A stretch of DNA of 64,000 nt from Paenibacillus sp. (lineage in GTDB: Bacteria; Bacillota; Bacilli; Paenibacillales; YIM-B00363): positions 1 through 64,000 of the forward strand of contig NZ_DASQNA010000025.1 of the NCBI RefSeq assembly GCF_035645195.1, given 5' to 3'. Position 1 is the first letter of the stretch, and every line of letters begins with the position of its first letter. Below, in pieces: positions 8,095 to 17,057 of this stretch. The position numbers and the translations under genes were made by a program. Under the pieces are notes generated by a model. The model searched no databases. It was given only the letters and a program-made list of their open reading frames with translations, and had not been told where the DNA came from.

Positions 8095-9225
8095 TTATTT
8101 GCGCTGCGCTTCGACGACCGGGAACCAGCCCGGCGTATTCATAATCGCGTTCCACAGCGGATCCGGCACGACGAGCGCGGCTTGATCATCCTTCGTCAGC
8201 GTCGTGCGAATGTCGGCTTCGCGTTCCTGCTCGACCTTCTGCACCCAGTCCGGCTCCATAATGAGCTCCCGGCCGAGCGCGACGAAGTCGATCCCCGCGT
8301 CGAAAGCCTTGAGCGCTTCCTCCGGCGTATGGATCGAACCGACGCCGATGACCGGCACCCGCCCGGCGGTACGCTCCACGATCCACTCGATGCGCGCTTT
8401 GCCGTCGTCCGCCCCGCGCCGCGGCGCGGACCAGAAATCCTGCAGCGACACGTGGATATAGTCGAGCGATTGCTCGGCCAGCGCGTCGATCAAGCGGAAC
8501 GTCTCGGCCATCGTGAGGCCCGGCGTTTCCGGCTCTTCCGGCGAGAACCGGTAACCGACAAGGAACGGCCGCTTGGCGTGCTCCTTCACCGCTTTCTTCA
8601 CCGCGTCGACGACGGCGAGCGGGAACGCGAGCCGCTTCTCTCCGTCGCCGCCCCACCGGTCGGTGCGCCGGTTCGTGTGCGGCGAATAAAACTGCTGAAT
8701 CAAATACCCGTTCGCGCCGTGGATTTCGACGCCGTCGTAGCCGGCCTCGATCGCCCGCCGCGTCGCTTCGCCGAAGTCGCGGACGATGCCCTCGACCTCT
8801 GCGTCCGTCAGCTCGCGCGGAATGACGCCCTTCTCGTTCGGCACGGCGCTGGCGCTGACGACGTCGCCGTTCGGCACGAGCTCCGGCGGGCAGGAGCGGC
8901 CGCCGTGGAAAATTTGCAGCACCGCGCGCGCGCCTTGCGCCTGAATCGCCTCCGCCAGACGGCGCAGGCTCGGAATCATCTCGTCGCGGTCCCCCGCGAA
9001 CTCGCCGGGGAAACCTTTGCCGTTCGGCGTGACGTATGTGCATGCGGTAATGACCATGCCGACGCCGTTCGACCGGCGGGCGTAATAGTCGACTTCGGCG
9101 GTAGATACCGTGCCGTCCTCGTTCGACGAGAAGTTCGTCATCGGCGCCATGACGATCCGGTTTTTGATCTCGACGCCGCTCCGCAGCGTCTTCGACGCGA
9201 ATAACGGTGAAAATTTCGGTTGCAT
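8095..9225 (-). CDS. NADH:flavin oxidoreductase, old yellow enzyme family
   Basis: The 376-residue product is a single FMN-binding TIM barrel of the OYE family. Visible signatures are KNRIVMAPMTNF near the N terminus, VEIHGANGYLIQQF with the substrate-binding His/Asn pair, SPHTNRRTDRWGG (usually YGG at the end), and VIGVGSIHTPEEA with GRELI for the phosphate-binding end. Members reduce activated C=C bonds of enals, enones or quinones using NAD(P)H. It is a single-gene unit with a consensus promoter covered by an operator and its own terminator, so it is probably induced by reactive electrophiles. The physiological substrate cannot be read from the sequence. Confidence 0.9.
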   Translation of the reverse strand: MQPKFSPLFASKTLRSGVEIKNRIVMAPMTNFSSNEDGTVSTAEVDYYARRSNGVGMVITACTYVTPNGKGFPGEFAGDRDEMIPSLRRLAEAIQAQGARAVLQIFHGGRSCPPELVPNGDVVSASAVPNEKGVIPRELTDAEVEGIVRDFGEATRRAIEAGYDGVEIHGANGYLIQQFYSPHTNRRTDRWGGDGEKRLAFPLAVVDAVKKAVKEHAKRPFLVGYRFSPEEPETPGLTMAETFRLIDALAEQSLDYIHVSLQDFWSAPRRGADDGKARIEWIVERTAGRVPVIGVGSIHTPEEALKAFDAGIDFVALGRELIMEPDWVQKVEQEREADIRTTLTKDDQAALVVPDPLWNAIMNTPGWFPVVEAQRK

Positions 9226-9334
9226 CGGTTAACTCCCTCCAACATTTAGAAAATGTCCCCGGTTAGTTTGGTACGCTGTCGCTCCCTTTACTCATAGACG
9301 GGGAACACCGACCGCAAACTGATATCATCTATGT

Positions 9335-9383
9335 AACAGTTTAGGTTTACTGTAATTATAATAGTGACAGTAAGGAGTGTCAA
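9335..9383 (-). promoter_or_regulatory. consensus sigma-A promoter overlapped by an operator
   Basis: On the minus strand TTGACA (9378-9383) and TATAAT (9355-9360) match the sigma-A consensus exactly with a 17-base spacer. TTACTGT (9347-9353) and ACAGTAA (9367-9373) form a perfect inverted repeat overlapping spacer and -10. A further ACAGT half-site occurs at 9335-9339. This is a repressor-type arrangement: strong promoter, blocked by a dimer. The regulator is not encoded nearby. Confidence 0.8.
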
Positions 9384-9410
9384 CATTGCTTCTGCCAAGA
9401 CGCAGCAATG
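9384..9410 (-). terminator. weak candidate terminator or stem for the 9419-9928 gene
   Basis: CATTGCT and AGCAATG arms form a hairpin just after the 3' end of the membrane-protein unit and just before the OYE promoter. No T tract follows, so termination is uncertain. Confidence 0.3.
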
Positions 9411-9418
9411 CCGGCTCT

Positions 9419-9928
9419 CTATTCGCCGCCTGCCAGGGCAGCATGTACTGGGTTTCCATCCCAATGCGTCTTGATTTTTGTTTTTGCAACGCCGAAAGCC
9501 CTGTGCTCCCACAAGGTTCGTTCAACAAAATCGGTTTGATCCGGATGACACTGAACGACAAGAACCACCTCGGTCTGCTTCTTTTTCGCAGTCCGCCCTT
9601 TTTTTCTTTTCATTACATTCATGATCAAATCAATTAGGAAACCCGCGGCAAATCCCCCCGCAGCTCCGATTAACCCCCAAAACACGGGTCCCCATTCCAA
9701 AACGTATCCCCTGGAAACGCCGATCGTTCCGAACATCATGGCCAGAATGAGTCCCAGATCGACGAGCGAAGTCCCGTCCGTACCGTGAATCGTATCCACT
9801 ACCTTCACATCGTCTGCCCGTTGCTCTAACGGAACGGCGTAAATCCCTGTAACGTCATGCTCCTCCAGCTTACTTATGGCCAGTTCGAGATATTCCGAGT
9901 GGTCGAACGTTGCAAAAAATTGAATCAC
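9419..9928 (-). CDS. small membrane protein of unknown function with two similar cytoplasmic halves
   Basis: Family not recognised. The 169-residue protein has an N-terminal alpha/beta segment (about 1-38), a glycine-rich transmembrane hairpin (about 57-105), a basic loop (KRKKGRTAKKK) and a C-terminal alpha/beta segment (about 118-155). The two soluble segments look alike: FFATFDHSEYLELAISKLEE and VLVVQCHPDQTDFVERTLWE both read as a strand, a loop and an amphipathic helix, so they may be duplicated ferredoxin-like units. It overlaps the upstream membrane gene by 4 bases (ATGA), so the two are translationally coupled. Base composition is less GC-rich than in flanking genes, hinting at a different origin. 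Confidence 0.7.
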   Translation of the reverse strand: MIQFFATFDHSEYLELAISKLEEHDVTGIYAVPLEQRADDVKVVDTIHGTDGTSLVDLGLILAMMFGTIGVSRGYVLEWGPVFWGLIGAAGGFAAGFLIDLIMNVMKRKKGRTAKKKQTEVVLVVQCHPDQTDFVERTLWEHRAFGVAKTKIKTHWDGNPVHAALAGGE

Positions 9929-10716
9929 TGCACGGGCTCCCCTTTATAAACCACAAAATCTTTCGATTGATACTTCTTCCTGAGGTAATTGGCTTGTTCT
10001 CTGTCGAACAGTTTATTGTGTTCAACCGTGTTTACATATGCGTCGTACACGCCAAAAAAGTAAATCGAGGGCATATATAGAACCCACTGCGGTTCGATCA
10101 CTGCCTTCGAAGCGGCGATATCCCCAAGGAAAAACAGGTGAAACCCTTCGATAAAGTTGGAATATTCAACGATCATGAGCGTGATAATCAGGGTAAAGGC
10201 AGCGGAAACCATACGATGCAAATACAATTGCCCCATGCTCGGGATGCCTAATGACCAAACTAACGCGAGCCACGGCTTTTTCTTGTCGATGTAATTTACC
10301 TCGAAGGTGTTCATTACGAATATAGGAAAAGGTGCATTCTCTCGTTTCGCAAGAAGATAGAGCTTGTTTTCGTCCACGGCCGTTCGATAACTATCCCAAA
10401 TCGCAAACAAATACACAGGTATATAGAGGTATATATACTTTTCGTTTAACACGCTCTTTGCCAACTGTATGTTTCCATTGAAGGAGTGCATCATCGCTGT
10501 ATTCAGCAGCGTTTTCTGATTAATGTACAATTCCCAAATAAACAACGCGTATCCGCGAAGATACTTATGAAGCAAGAAATGACCGAATCCGGGAAAGGCC
10601 ACAGACCAGAGGGCAATCACCAATGGGTTTCTCAAATGAAGCTGCGAAGAGCCAAAAGCGTTAATGTTGGCTAAATAGCGACGACGATAACGGAATTTTT
10701 TGCGAGAATTGTTCAA
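9925..10716 (-). CDS. membrane protein with an internal tandem duplication, unknown function
   Basis: A 263-residue polytopic membrane protein whose two halves repeat each other. ALWSVAFPGFGHFLLHKYLR (about 35) corresponds to LVWSLGIPSMGQLYLHRMVS (about 152), and AIWDSYRTAVDENKLYLL (about 105) corresponds to GVYDAYVNTVEHNKLFDR (about 224). The PGFGHF-type turn between hydrophobic helices recalls TM2-like membrane families. The N terminus is very basic (RKKFRYRRRY). It is coupled by a 4-base overlap to the next gene. The DNA is clearly more AT-rich than its surroundings. No enzymatic motif is visible; a structural, stress or sporulation role would be a guess. Confidence 0.75.
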   Translation of the reverse strand: MNNSRKKFRYRRRYLANINAFGSSQLHLRNPLVIALWSVAFPGFGHFLLHKYLRGYALFIWELYINQKTLLNTAMMHSFNGNIQLAKSVLNEKYIYLYIPVYLFAIWDSYRTAVDENKLYLLAKRENAPFPIFVMNTFEVNYIDKKKPWLALVWSLGIPSMGQLYLHRMVSAAFTLIITLMIVEYSNFIEGFHLFFLGDIAASKAVIEPQWVLYMPSIYFFGVYDAYVNTVEHNKLFDREQANYLRKKYQSKDFVVYKGEPVQ

Positions 10717-10890
10717 GCTCCCACCTCATTGACCGATGCCATTGCAGGTATTATTTACCTTAGCTCCTTATAGCTATTCATCAATGCGCTTTCATGCCGG
10801 CGTTGCCGCAACTTTCGGATGGAGCATCCGTCCTTATTGTAGTTGCGAATAAGGAGTCTAATAAGGTCGAAGAAAAGAGGTTCGATACGA

Positions 10891-12138
10891 ATGACGAAAA
10901 AAGGGGTGCTCGCGTTGGCGATTCTCATGACTATTATGCCGTGGGTACCTGCGGTAGGAGAGGCGTGGGCCGAGACGGCGCAAACGTACGACGGTACGAG
11001 CAGCGAAGAGCAGCGGAAAGGTTTAGACTACGTCAACCGCATCCGCAAGGGAATGGGGCTAACGGAGCTGGCGCTCGACCCGTCGCTGGCCGAAGCGGCG
11101 GTCCGCCATGCCAGGTACGCCGATGCGCATTTCAACCGGGACGATCGGCGGGATTTTTCTGCGGAGGAGCCCGGGAAGGCGCATTATAGCGGGACGACGC
11201 CGGAGGAGCGGGCGGCGGCGGCCGGGTACAAGGGCGAGGCGGATATTCGGGAAACGATCATTTTGGAAAACGAAGCGTACGACGAATTCGATTTGGCCGA
11301 GAACATGCGAGTAATGTCTTTGTTTCACGATTCCCGCGAAATCATGACCAACCCGAGCGCGACGGCCGTCGGCAACGCGAGGGTGGGGAAAGCGACCGTT
11401 ATGGTAGGCGCCGTACAAAGCCCGGAGTCGGATTCGCCGGTACGCGTCGGCATCTACCCGTATGACGGAATGACCGAAGCGATGATCGGATTTTACGAGC
11501 CGCAAGACGACTCGGATTTCACGGGCATGACGATCACAGTCCATGCCGATCGAGAAGGCGTGGACGACATCCGGGCGACGTTGGAACGACAGGCAGGGGA
11601 GAAGCGAATCGTCATTCCCCTCTCCGCTAAGAAGATGGAGTACGGCGACGGATACGTGCTGACCGCGACGCGGATGCTGCGAGGAGACGCCGAGTATACA
11701 GCGAACGTATCGCTGCGGGTCGGCGGCGAGCGAATCGAGAAGGAGTGGACGTTCCGCACGGTTGCCTTTACGTACGATTTGTACATCGATGATGTCGGGG
11801 TCCATTCGCCGCCGTTTTACACGGTGGACGGACGAGTGACCGCGCCGATGCGGTTTTTGTTCGAACGGTTCGGCGCCCGCGTCGACTGGAACGTCGAGAC
11901 GCAGACGATCACGGCGCACAAGGACGGGCTGAACCTGTCGATGACGATCGGCTCGGATACCGCATACGTGAACGGGGAAGCCGTCCGGCTGGACCGGCCG
12001 CCGTATTTGTCCATTTATACAACGTACGTCCCCCTCCGGTTCGTCTCGGAAACGTTCGGCTACGAAGTGGTGTACAACGAGGCCGACCGCAGCGTCGAGG
12101 TGTGGACCGGAGAGTTGGACGAAGCTTCCATCGATTGA
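10891..12138 (+). CDS. secreted CAP-domain protein with copper-amine-oxidase-like N1 (stalk) domain
   Basis: The 415-residue product has a signal peptide (MTKKGVLALAILMTI, cleavage probably after the AWA at about 25-27). A divergent CAP/SCP domain follows (YVNRIRKGMGL; HDSREIMTNPSATAVG; about 35-165), then an Ig-like middle segment. The C-terminal copper-amine-oxidase N1-type repeat (APMRFLFERFGARVDWN and YVPLRFVSETFGYEV) is commonly used by Paenibacillus surface proteins for wall association. CAP proteins are extracellular with varied, mostly unknown functions. The ATG chosen has AAGAGG about 10 bases upstream; a TTG 16 codons earlier would spoil the signal peptide. Monocistronic. Confidence 0.85.
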   Translation: MTKKGVLALAILMTIMPWVPAVGEAWAETAQTYDGTSSEEQRKGLDYVNRIRKGMGLTELALDPSLAEAAVRHARYADAHFNRDDRRDFSAEEPGKAHYSGTTPEERAAAAGYKGEADIRETIILENEAYDEFDLAENMRVMSLFHDSREIMTNPSATAVGNARVGKATVMVGAVQSPESDSPVRVGIYPYDGMTEAMIGFYEPQDDSDFTGMTITVHADREGVDDIRATLERQAGEKRIVIPLSAKKMEYGDGYVLTATRMLRGDAEYTANVSLRVGGERIEKEWTFRTVAFTYDLYIDDVGVHSPPFYTVDGRVTAPMRFLFERFGARVDWNVETQTITAHKDGLNLSMTIGSDTAYVNGEAVRLDRPPYLSIYTTYVPLRFVSETFGYEVVYNEADRSVEVWTGELDEASID

Positions 12139-12153
12139 ACGGATGACGAGCCT

Positions 12154-12363
12154 GCTTCCGCGCCGAATTGCCGGGTACGGCGGCCGCTCCGCTTCCCGCT
12201 CGGCCCGCTCCCGGTCCGTCGAGCCGGTCAGCACGAGCACCGTCCTCATGCCGTGCAGCTTGGCGAGCCCGACGTCGGATTCCAGGCTGTCCCCGATCAT
12301 CGCGCACCGCTCCGGCGGTTCGCCGACCGCTTCGACCGCCGCTTCCGCCATATGCTTCTTGTT
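12154..12363 (-). pseudogene. remnant of a HAD-family phosphatase (C-terminal part)
   Basis: About 70 codons on the minus strand read as the C-terminal end of a HAD-IIA phosphatase (NagD/p-nitrophenyl phosphatase type): KHMAEAAVEAVGEPPERC, then MIGDSLESDVGLAKLHGM with the catalytic GDSxxSDV motif IV, then RTVLVLTGSTDRERAE. There is no start codon, no N-terminal nucleophile motif and no HAD-like sequence upstream, so it cannot make an active enzyme. It fills most of the 299-base gap between the CAP gene and the fucosidase gene. No other feature was seen in that gap. Confidence 0.65.
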
Positions 12364-12437
12364 CCGGGCAACAACACGGCCCGCTCGAACGTCGTCCGGC
12401 GGGCCTGCTGCGGTACTTTGTCGAATTGGGTAGCAAA

Positions 12438-14699
12438 CTAAATCTTCGGCGTCAGTGTAAAGCTTTGACCGGGATTCATATAAACGGGTGCGAAAGCATG
12501 TCCCGAAGCTTCGTGTTTTAGCGGAACGCTGCTCCTCACGTCTAGAAAACCGCCGGACTTCGTACGGATCACCGCCTGCGTTATCGTTCCGCCGGACCAC
12601 GAAAGATCCACCTCGAAGCCTCCGCGCGCCCGAAGGCCTGTAGCCCGGCCGCCGGACCAAGCCGCAGGCAGGGCGGGAAGCAGATGCAGAACCCCTTCAT
12701 GGCTCTGAAGCAGCATCTCTGCGATGCCCGCGGCGCCGCCGAAATTGCCGTCGATTTGGAACGGCGGATGGTTATCGAACAAATTCGGTAAGGTGGAGGA
12801 ACGCAGAAGCTCGGTAAGATGGCGATAGGCTTCCTCGCCGTCCTCGAGCCGCGCCCAAAAATTGATAATCCATGCGCGGCTCCAGCCGGTATGCCCCCCT
12901 CCGTTGGCGAGCCTTCGTTCGAGCGTCGCCCGCGCCGCGTCCGCCAGCTTCGGCGTGCGGCGAGGCGTAATTTGCTTACCCGGATGGAGGGCGAACAGAT
13001 GCGAAATATGCCGGTGGCCCGGATGCTTCTCCTCGTAATCCTCCAGCCATTCTTGAAGGCAGCCGTTTTTGCCGATTTTCGGCTCCGGGATCCGGAGGAG
13101 CGCGCTGCGCAAACTCTCCTGAATCGGCCTCGTTTCTCCTAATCGTTCGATCGCTTCCAAACAAGCCGTAAACAGCTCGCGCGCGATTTGGCTGTCCATC
13201 GCGGGGCCGACGCACAATGTCCCTTCCTCCCCGTTCGGGAGCACGTACGTGTTTTCCGGCGATACGGAAGGGCATGTGACGAGCCGCCCCCCCGGTCCCT
13301 CGATCATGTAGTCGAGTAAAAACAACGCCGCTTCTTCCATGATCGGATACGCCTTGGCCAGAAACGCGGCGTCCTGATTGTACAAGTAATGTTCCCATAA
13401 ATGCAGGCTTAGCCACGCCCCTCCAAGCGGCCAATGCGTAGCGGGCAAGTAGATGTCCTGCGGCGCCGTGTCCGCCCAGATGTCGGTATTGTGATGCGCC
13501 GTCCAGCCCCTGCATCCGTACATGACCCGGGCGGTCTCCCGCCCGCGCTCGCGCATCCTGCCGAGCAATTCGAACAACGGCTCATGGCACTCCGATAAAT
13601 TGCACACCTCCGCCGGCCAGTAATTCATCTCCGTATTAATATTAATCGTGAATTTGCTGTCCCACGGCGGACGCATCTGATCGTTCCAAATCCCTTGCAG
13701 GTTGGCGGGAAGGGAACCCGGACGGCTGCACGATATCAACAAGTACCTGCCGAATTGATAATACAATTCTATCAATTTGAGATCGCTCTGCCCCGCTTGG
13801 ACCCGTTCCAACCGTTCATCTGTCGCGAACTCCTCCAAGCCGCTTTCGTCGGGTCGCGGCTCCAGCGTAAGCGTATTTCGTTCGTACAATGCGCGATAGT
13901 CTTCGAGATGCCGCTCCAACAATTCCGCGTACGGGCGAGCTCGCGCTTCCTCGACGATCTGCAGACAGTAAGCCTCTGGGTCCTCCGTTCGGAAATTCGT
14001 AGCGGCGGACAGGAGGAATGTCACGGCGTCGGCATGCTCGACCATCAAAAACTCGCCGATGATTCGCGCCGTTCCTCCTTCCGGCACGGCGCGGACGGCG
14101 CAGCGAAACACAAGGCCGTCCTCCCCCCCGCAATGGCCGTGCATAAGAAGCGTGTGCCCCCCGTAGGTCCGAATGCCGTCCATATACCTTCCCTTGCCGC
14201 GGGACAACCGGACGCGAGCGTTGATGGCGCCCGGTCTTTCGGCGCGCAGGCGTACGACGAGCGCTTGATCGGGGAAGCTGGAGAAAATTTCTCGCTCATA
14301 AGCGATCCCGCCAGCCCGGTAGCGAATCCGGACGACGCCGTCGTTCAGATCCAACGTCCTTCGATAATCCTCAACGTTATCCCCATGAGCCATTTCAAGA
14401 GTCAAGTCGCCGAGCGTTGTGTAGTGCCTCTGGGTCTCCGGCACGCCGGATAAGGCCATAGCAGCCAATCGATGCGCTTCGGACAACCGGCCTTCGAGCA
14501 GGTGGCTGCGAATGACCGGCAAATATTTTAAAGCGTACGGGTTGTTACGATTGCTCGGCCCGCCGTACCACACCGTATCTTCGTTTAATTGAACATGCTC
14601 CTTCGCCGCCCCGCCGTAGACCATGCCGCCAAGCCGGCCGTTGCCGACGGGCAGCGCTTCGTTCCACTTCGCCGCGGGTTTTTTATACCATAACTTCAT
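12438..14699 (-). CDS. GH95 family alpha-L-fucosidase (or related alpha-galactosidase)
   Basis: A 753-residue cytoplasmic glycoside hydrolase of family GH95. The N-terminal beta domain begins [18 protein letters not shown], and the (alpha/alpha)6 catalytic domain keeps the known active-site positions: N353 and N355 in [15 protein letters not shown]550 in [11 protein letters not shown] and D650 in [14 protein letters not shown]95 enzymes usually cleave alpha-1,2-linked L-fucose, as in xyloglucan, rhamnogalacturonan or glycan side chains; some act on L-galactose. No signal peptide means it works on imported oligosaccharides. It is the last gene of the importer operon, 7 bases after the membrane AraC sensor gene. 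The ATG follows a short leader with a weak RBS. Confidence 0.9.
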   Translation of the reverse strand: MKLWYKKPAAKWNEALPVGNGRLGGMVYGGAAKEHVQLNEDTVWYGGPSNRNNPYALKYLPVIRSHLLEGRLSEAHRLAAMALSGVPETQRHYTTLGDLTLEMAHGDNVEDYRRTLDLNDGVVRIRYRAGGIAYEREIFSSFPDQALVVRLRAERPGAINARVRLSRGKGRYMDGIRTYGGHTLLMHGHCGGEDGLVFRCAVRAVPEGGTARIIGEFLMVEHADAVTFLLSAATNFRTEDPEAYCLQIVEEARARPYAELLERHLEDYRALYERNTLTLEPRPDESGLEEFATDERLERVQAGQSDLKLIELYYQFGRYLLISCSRPGSLPANLQGIWNDQMRPPWDSKFTININTEMNYWPAEVCNLSECHEPLFELLGRMRERGRETARVMYGCRGWTAHHNTDIWADTAPQDIYLPATHWPLGGAWLSLHLWEHYLYNQDAAFLAKAYPIMEEAALFLLDYMIEGPGGRLVTCPSVSPENTYVLPNGEEGTLCVGPAMDSQIARELFTACLEAIERLGETRPIQESLRSALLRIPEPKIGKNGCLQEWLEDYEEKHPGHRHISHLFALHPGKQITPRRTPKLADAARATLERRLANGGGHTGWSRAWIINFWARLEDGEEAYRHLTELLRSSTLPNLFDNHPPFQIDGNFGGAAGIAEMLLQSHEGVLHLLPALPAAWSGGRATGLRARGGFEVDLSWSGGTITQAVIRTKSGGFLDVRSSVPLKHEASGHAFAPVYMNPGQSFTLTPKI

Positions 14700-14706
14700 C
14701 AGTGCA

Positions 14707-16986
14707 TCATCCTTCCGCTGTACCGTTTCCTTTGCCGTGCTGCATCCGATATTCCTTTGGCGTCGATCCGGTTACCTGTTTAAATCTGCGAATAAAGCTT
14801 GAAACGTTGTAGTAACCGACCTCCTCCGCGATCGACTTCAGCGTCGCGTCGCTCTCCAGCAGCAAACGCTTTGCCGTTTCCATGCGGAGGTTCGTCGTGT
14901 ATTCCAGCAGCGTAAGTCCGGTTTGCTCCTTGAAATAAGCGCTCATGTTCGGCAGCGCAATGCCGAATTCTCGGGCCATGTTCTGAAACGAAAAATCGAG
15001 ACTCAAGCCGTGCTTTTCGATATGTTCAAGGATCGCGTCGATGGAACGCCGGCTGTCCATCGCCGTAGCCGCCGTTGCAGCCGCGGACGCGGCCAAGGTC
15101 TGCGACAGGTCCGAACAGGCTGACCGAATCAATTGTTCGAAAGCGTCCAGCGTCTCGAGCCGTTCCAAGGAAAAAACGTCCGGATACGCCGCGGAACCCT
15201 CTTCGATGATGCCTAACTCCACCCAGGCTCGATTCACCGTACGAATAATCTCATAGCAGAGCGCCCGGACCGCGATCAACGGCGGCTGCTTCGATCGGAT
15301 CGCGGTAACCATGGCGTTCATGCTGGATTCCACGCCGGGAGCGTTGCCGGAACGAACAGCGGCGCGAACCTGTTCCAGTTCATCATGAAAGTACGTATCT
15401 ACAGCGTCCTGATTCGGCGTGATGTCTTCGAAATATATAGTGCGATCGTTGCCGTGAATGAATCGGTAATCGATGGCCGTGTTCGCCTCCAGGTACGACG
15501 TAGGAATCCCCGCGAGATCGCAGCGCGTGCCGACGCCGAGCGTCACAGGCTTTGCGACGACGTTCCGCACCGCGGCGCGGAATCGTTCCATTCCCTTGTG
15601 GTCCGCTTCCGTCGACATGCTGTCGATCGCGATCAAGAATATGTACCGGTTGCTGTCGAAATGCTCGATTCCGAAGCCCTTGAAGCCTTCCGGCAGCAGC
15701 TCTTCTAGCGCATGCGCGGTCCATCGGCGCTCCTCTTTCTCGCTGGGCAGTTCGACGATCGCGACCCGGAAAGCGAAGTTCGCCGACAGAAAACCGCCCT
15801 CTTCCCCTTCTTCCGCCAGCGCTTCGGCCGTGTCGAAATCCCCTTTCAATAAGGAAAGCAGCCAATGCTTCTTTGCCGCGGCCGCATGGGACTTCATCTT
15901 CTCGTCCAACTGACGGTTTTGAAGGGCCAACGAGTTAATCGCGAAACGAACCGTCTCCAACTCGTTCATCGCCCTCGCGCCGAGCGGCACGATGCGCTCG
16001 GTCTCCATCTTCAACTGGCGAATCGGGCGGTAATTCCACCGCATGCCGAAATAAACGAATAACCCGCCCGTCAAAAAAATTAGGAGCAGTCCGTATTGGA
16101 ACATCTTCTGAGCTTTCCACACCTTGTCGAGCACGTGGCGTACGGGGAGAAGCGTCGTAAACTTCCATCCCGTTTGCTCCGATTTCACCATAAACAAATA
16201 ATACTCTTCGCTGTCGAGCACGATTTTTCGGTACGCGTCGTCGCCGTGCCCTTCGAACAACGCGGAGATTTCCTCGACTCGATCGTGGAAGGAATCGCCG
16301 ACGCCGGTCACGATCCGATTATCCCGATCTAATACCCAAGTAGACCCCCCGGTGTGTACTTGATTGGACAAAATTTTCCGTATAGAGCTCTCCTGTATTA
16401 AATAAACGAGCGTCGCGTATGGTTGATTATCTCGCGGATGAATCGGTATCAAGATGGGGACCACCCGCCTGCGATCGACCAAATTCAGAGTCGGCGGTCG
16501 CACCTTGGGCTCCGCCAACGTATTGAGATCTTCGAAGATTTCCTCCTCCGACCAGTTATCGAATCGGTAGATTTGTCTCGTGAGCATCGGAAGCGAATAC
16601 ACGCTGTTGTTCGTAAACACCGAGGCTTCCCCTCGATAATACAGCCACATCTCGTCGACGAACGGATTGCCCATATAATATCGTCTCAGCTCTTTCACAA
16701 TTCCCCACGCTTTGTAACCGGGGTCGCCCGAGGCGCGGTATTGAGCGAGATGGTTTTCCTTCACCATCATTTGATAAGTCGTATCCTCCACTCTCTTCAA
16801 CTGATCGTCCATTACGTATCTGACTTTGTCGAGTAGATTGACGTTCCCCGTAATGACTTCGTCCTGCAGTTGATCGACGAAGTAATGATACACGACGAAA
16901 GACATGATCGAGATCGGCAGCAATAAAATCGTTATATATGTCATTAAATACTTGAAGAAAATGCGACTTTGCTTCGCCCGCGCCAT
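14707..16986 (-). CDS. membrane-bound AraC-type transcriptional regulator with extracellular sensor (YtdP-like)
   Basis: The 759-residue protein joins sensing and DNA binding in one chain. TM1 at about 14-34 is followed by a large extracellular Cache-like domain, TM2 at about 295-317, a long cytoplasmic linker and a C-terminal AraC double HTH at about 655-750 ([35 protein letters not shown]). There is no kinase or receiver domain, so the signal passes directly. The ATG has AAGGAGG 6 bases upstream; earlier in-frame codons do not. It sits between the binding-protein gene and the fucosidase gene, so it probably activates its own operon when the oligosaccharide is present outside the cell. Confidence 0.88.
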   Translation of the reverse strand: MARAKQSRIFFKYLMTYITILLLPISIMSFVVYHYFVDQLQDEVITGNVNLLDKVRYVMDDQLKRVEDTTYQMMVKENHLAQYRASGDPGYKAWGIVKELRRYYMGNPFVDEMWLYYRGEASVFTNNSVYSLPMLTRQIYRFDNWSEEEIFEDLNTLAEPKVRPPTLNLVDRRRVVPILIPIHPRDNQPYATLVYLIQESSIRKILSNQVHTGGSTWVLDRDNRIVTGVGDSFHDRVEEISALFEGHGDDAYRKIVLDSEEYYLFMVKSEQTGWKFTTLLPVRHVLDKVWKAQKMFQYGLLLIFLTGGLFVYFGMRWNYRPIRQLKMETERIVPLGARAMNELETVRFAINSLALQNRQLDEKMKSHAAAAKKHWLLSLLKGDFDTAEALAEEGEEGGFLSANFAFRVAIVELPSEKEERRWTAHALEELLPEGFKGFGIEHFDSNRYIFLIAIDSMSTEADHKGMERFRAAVRNVVAKPVTLGVGTRCDLAGIPTSYLEANTAIDYRFIHGNDRTIYFEDITPNQDAVDTYFHDELEQVRAAVRSGNAPGVESSMNAMVTAIRSKQPPLIAVRALCYEIIRTVNRAWVELGIIEEGSAAYPDVFSLERLETLDAFEQLIRSACSDLSQTLAASAAATAATAMDSRRSIDAILEHIEKHGLSLDFSFQNMAREFGIALPNMSAYFKEQTGLTLLEYTTNLRMETAKRLLLESDATLKSIAEEVGYYNVSSFIRRFKQVTGSTPKEYRMQHGKGNGTAEG

Positions 16987-17057
16987 CCGGTTCCTCCTTT
17001 CGTAAAGCGATGAAAAACGGATCGGGGCTGGACGCTGAGCGTCCAACCCACTGAACG

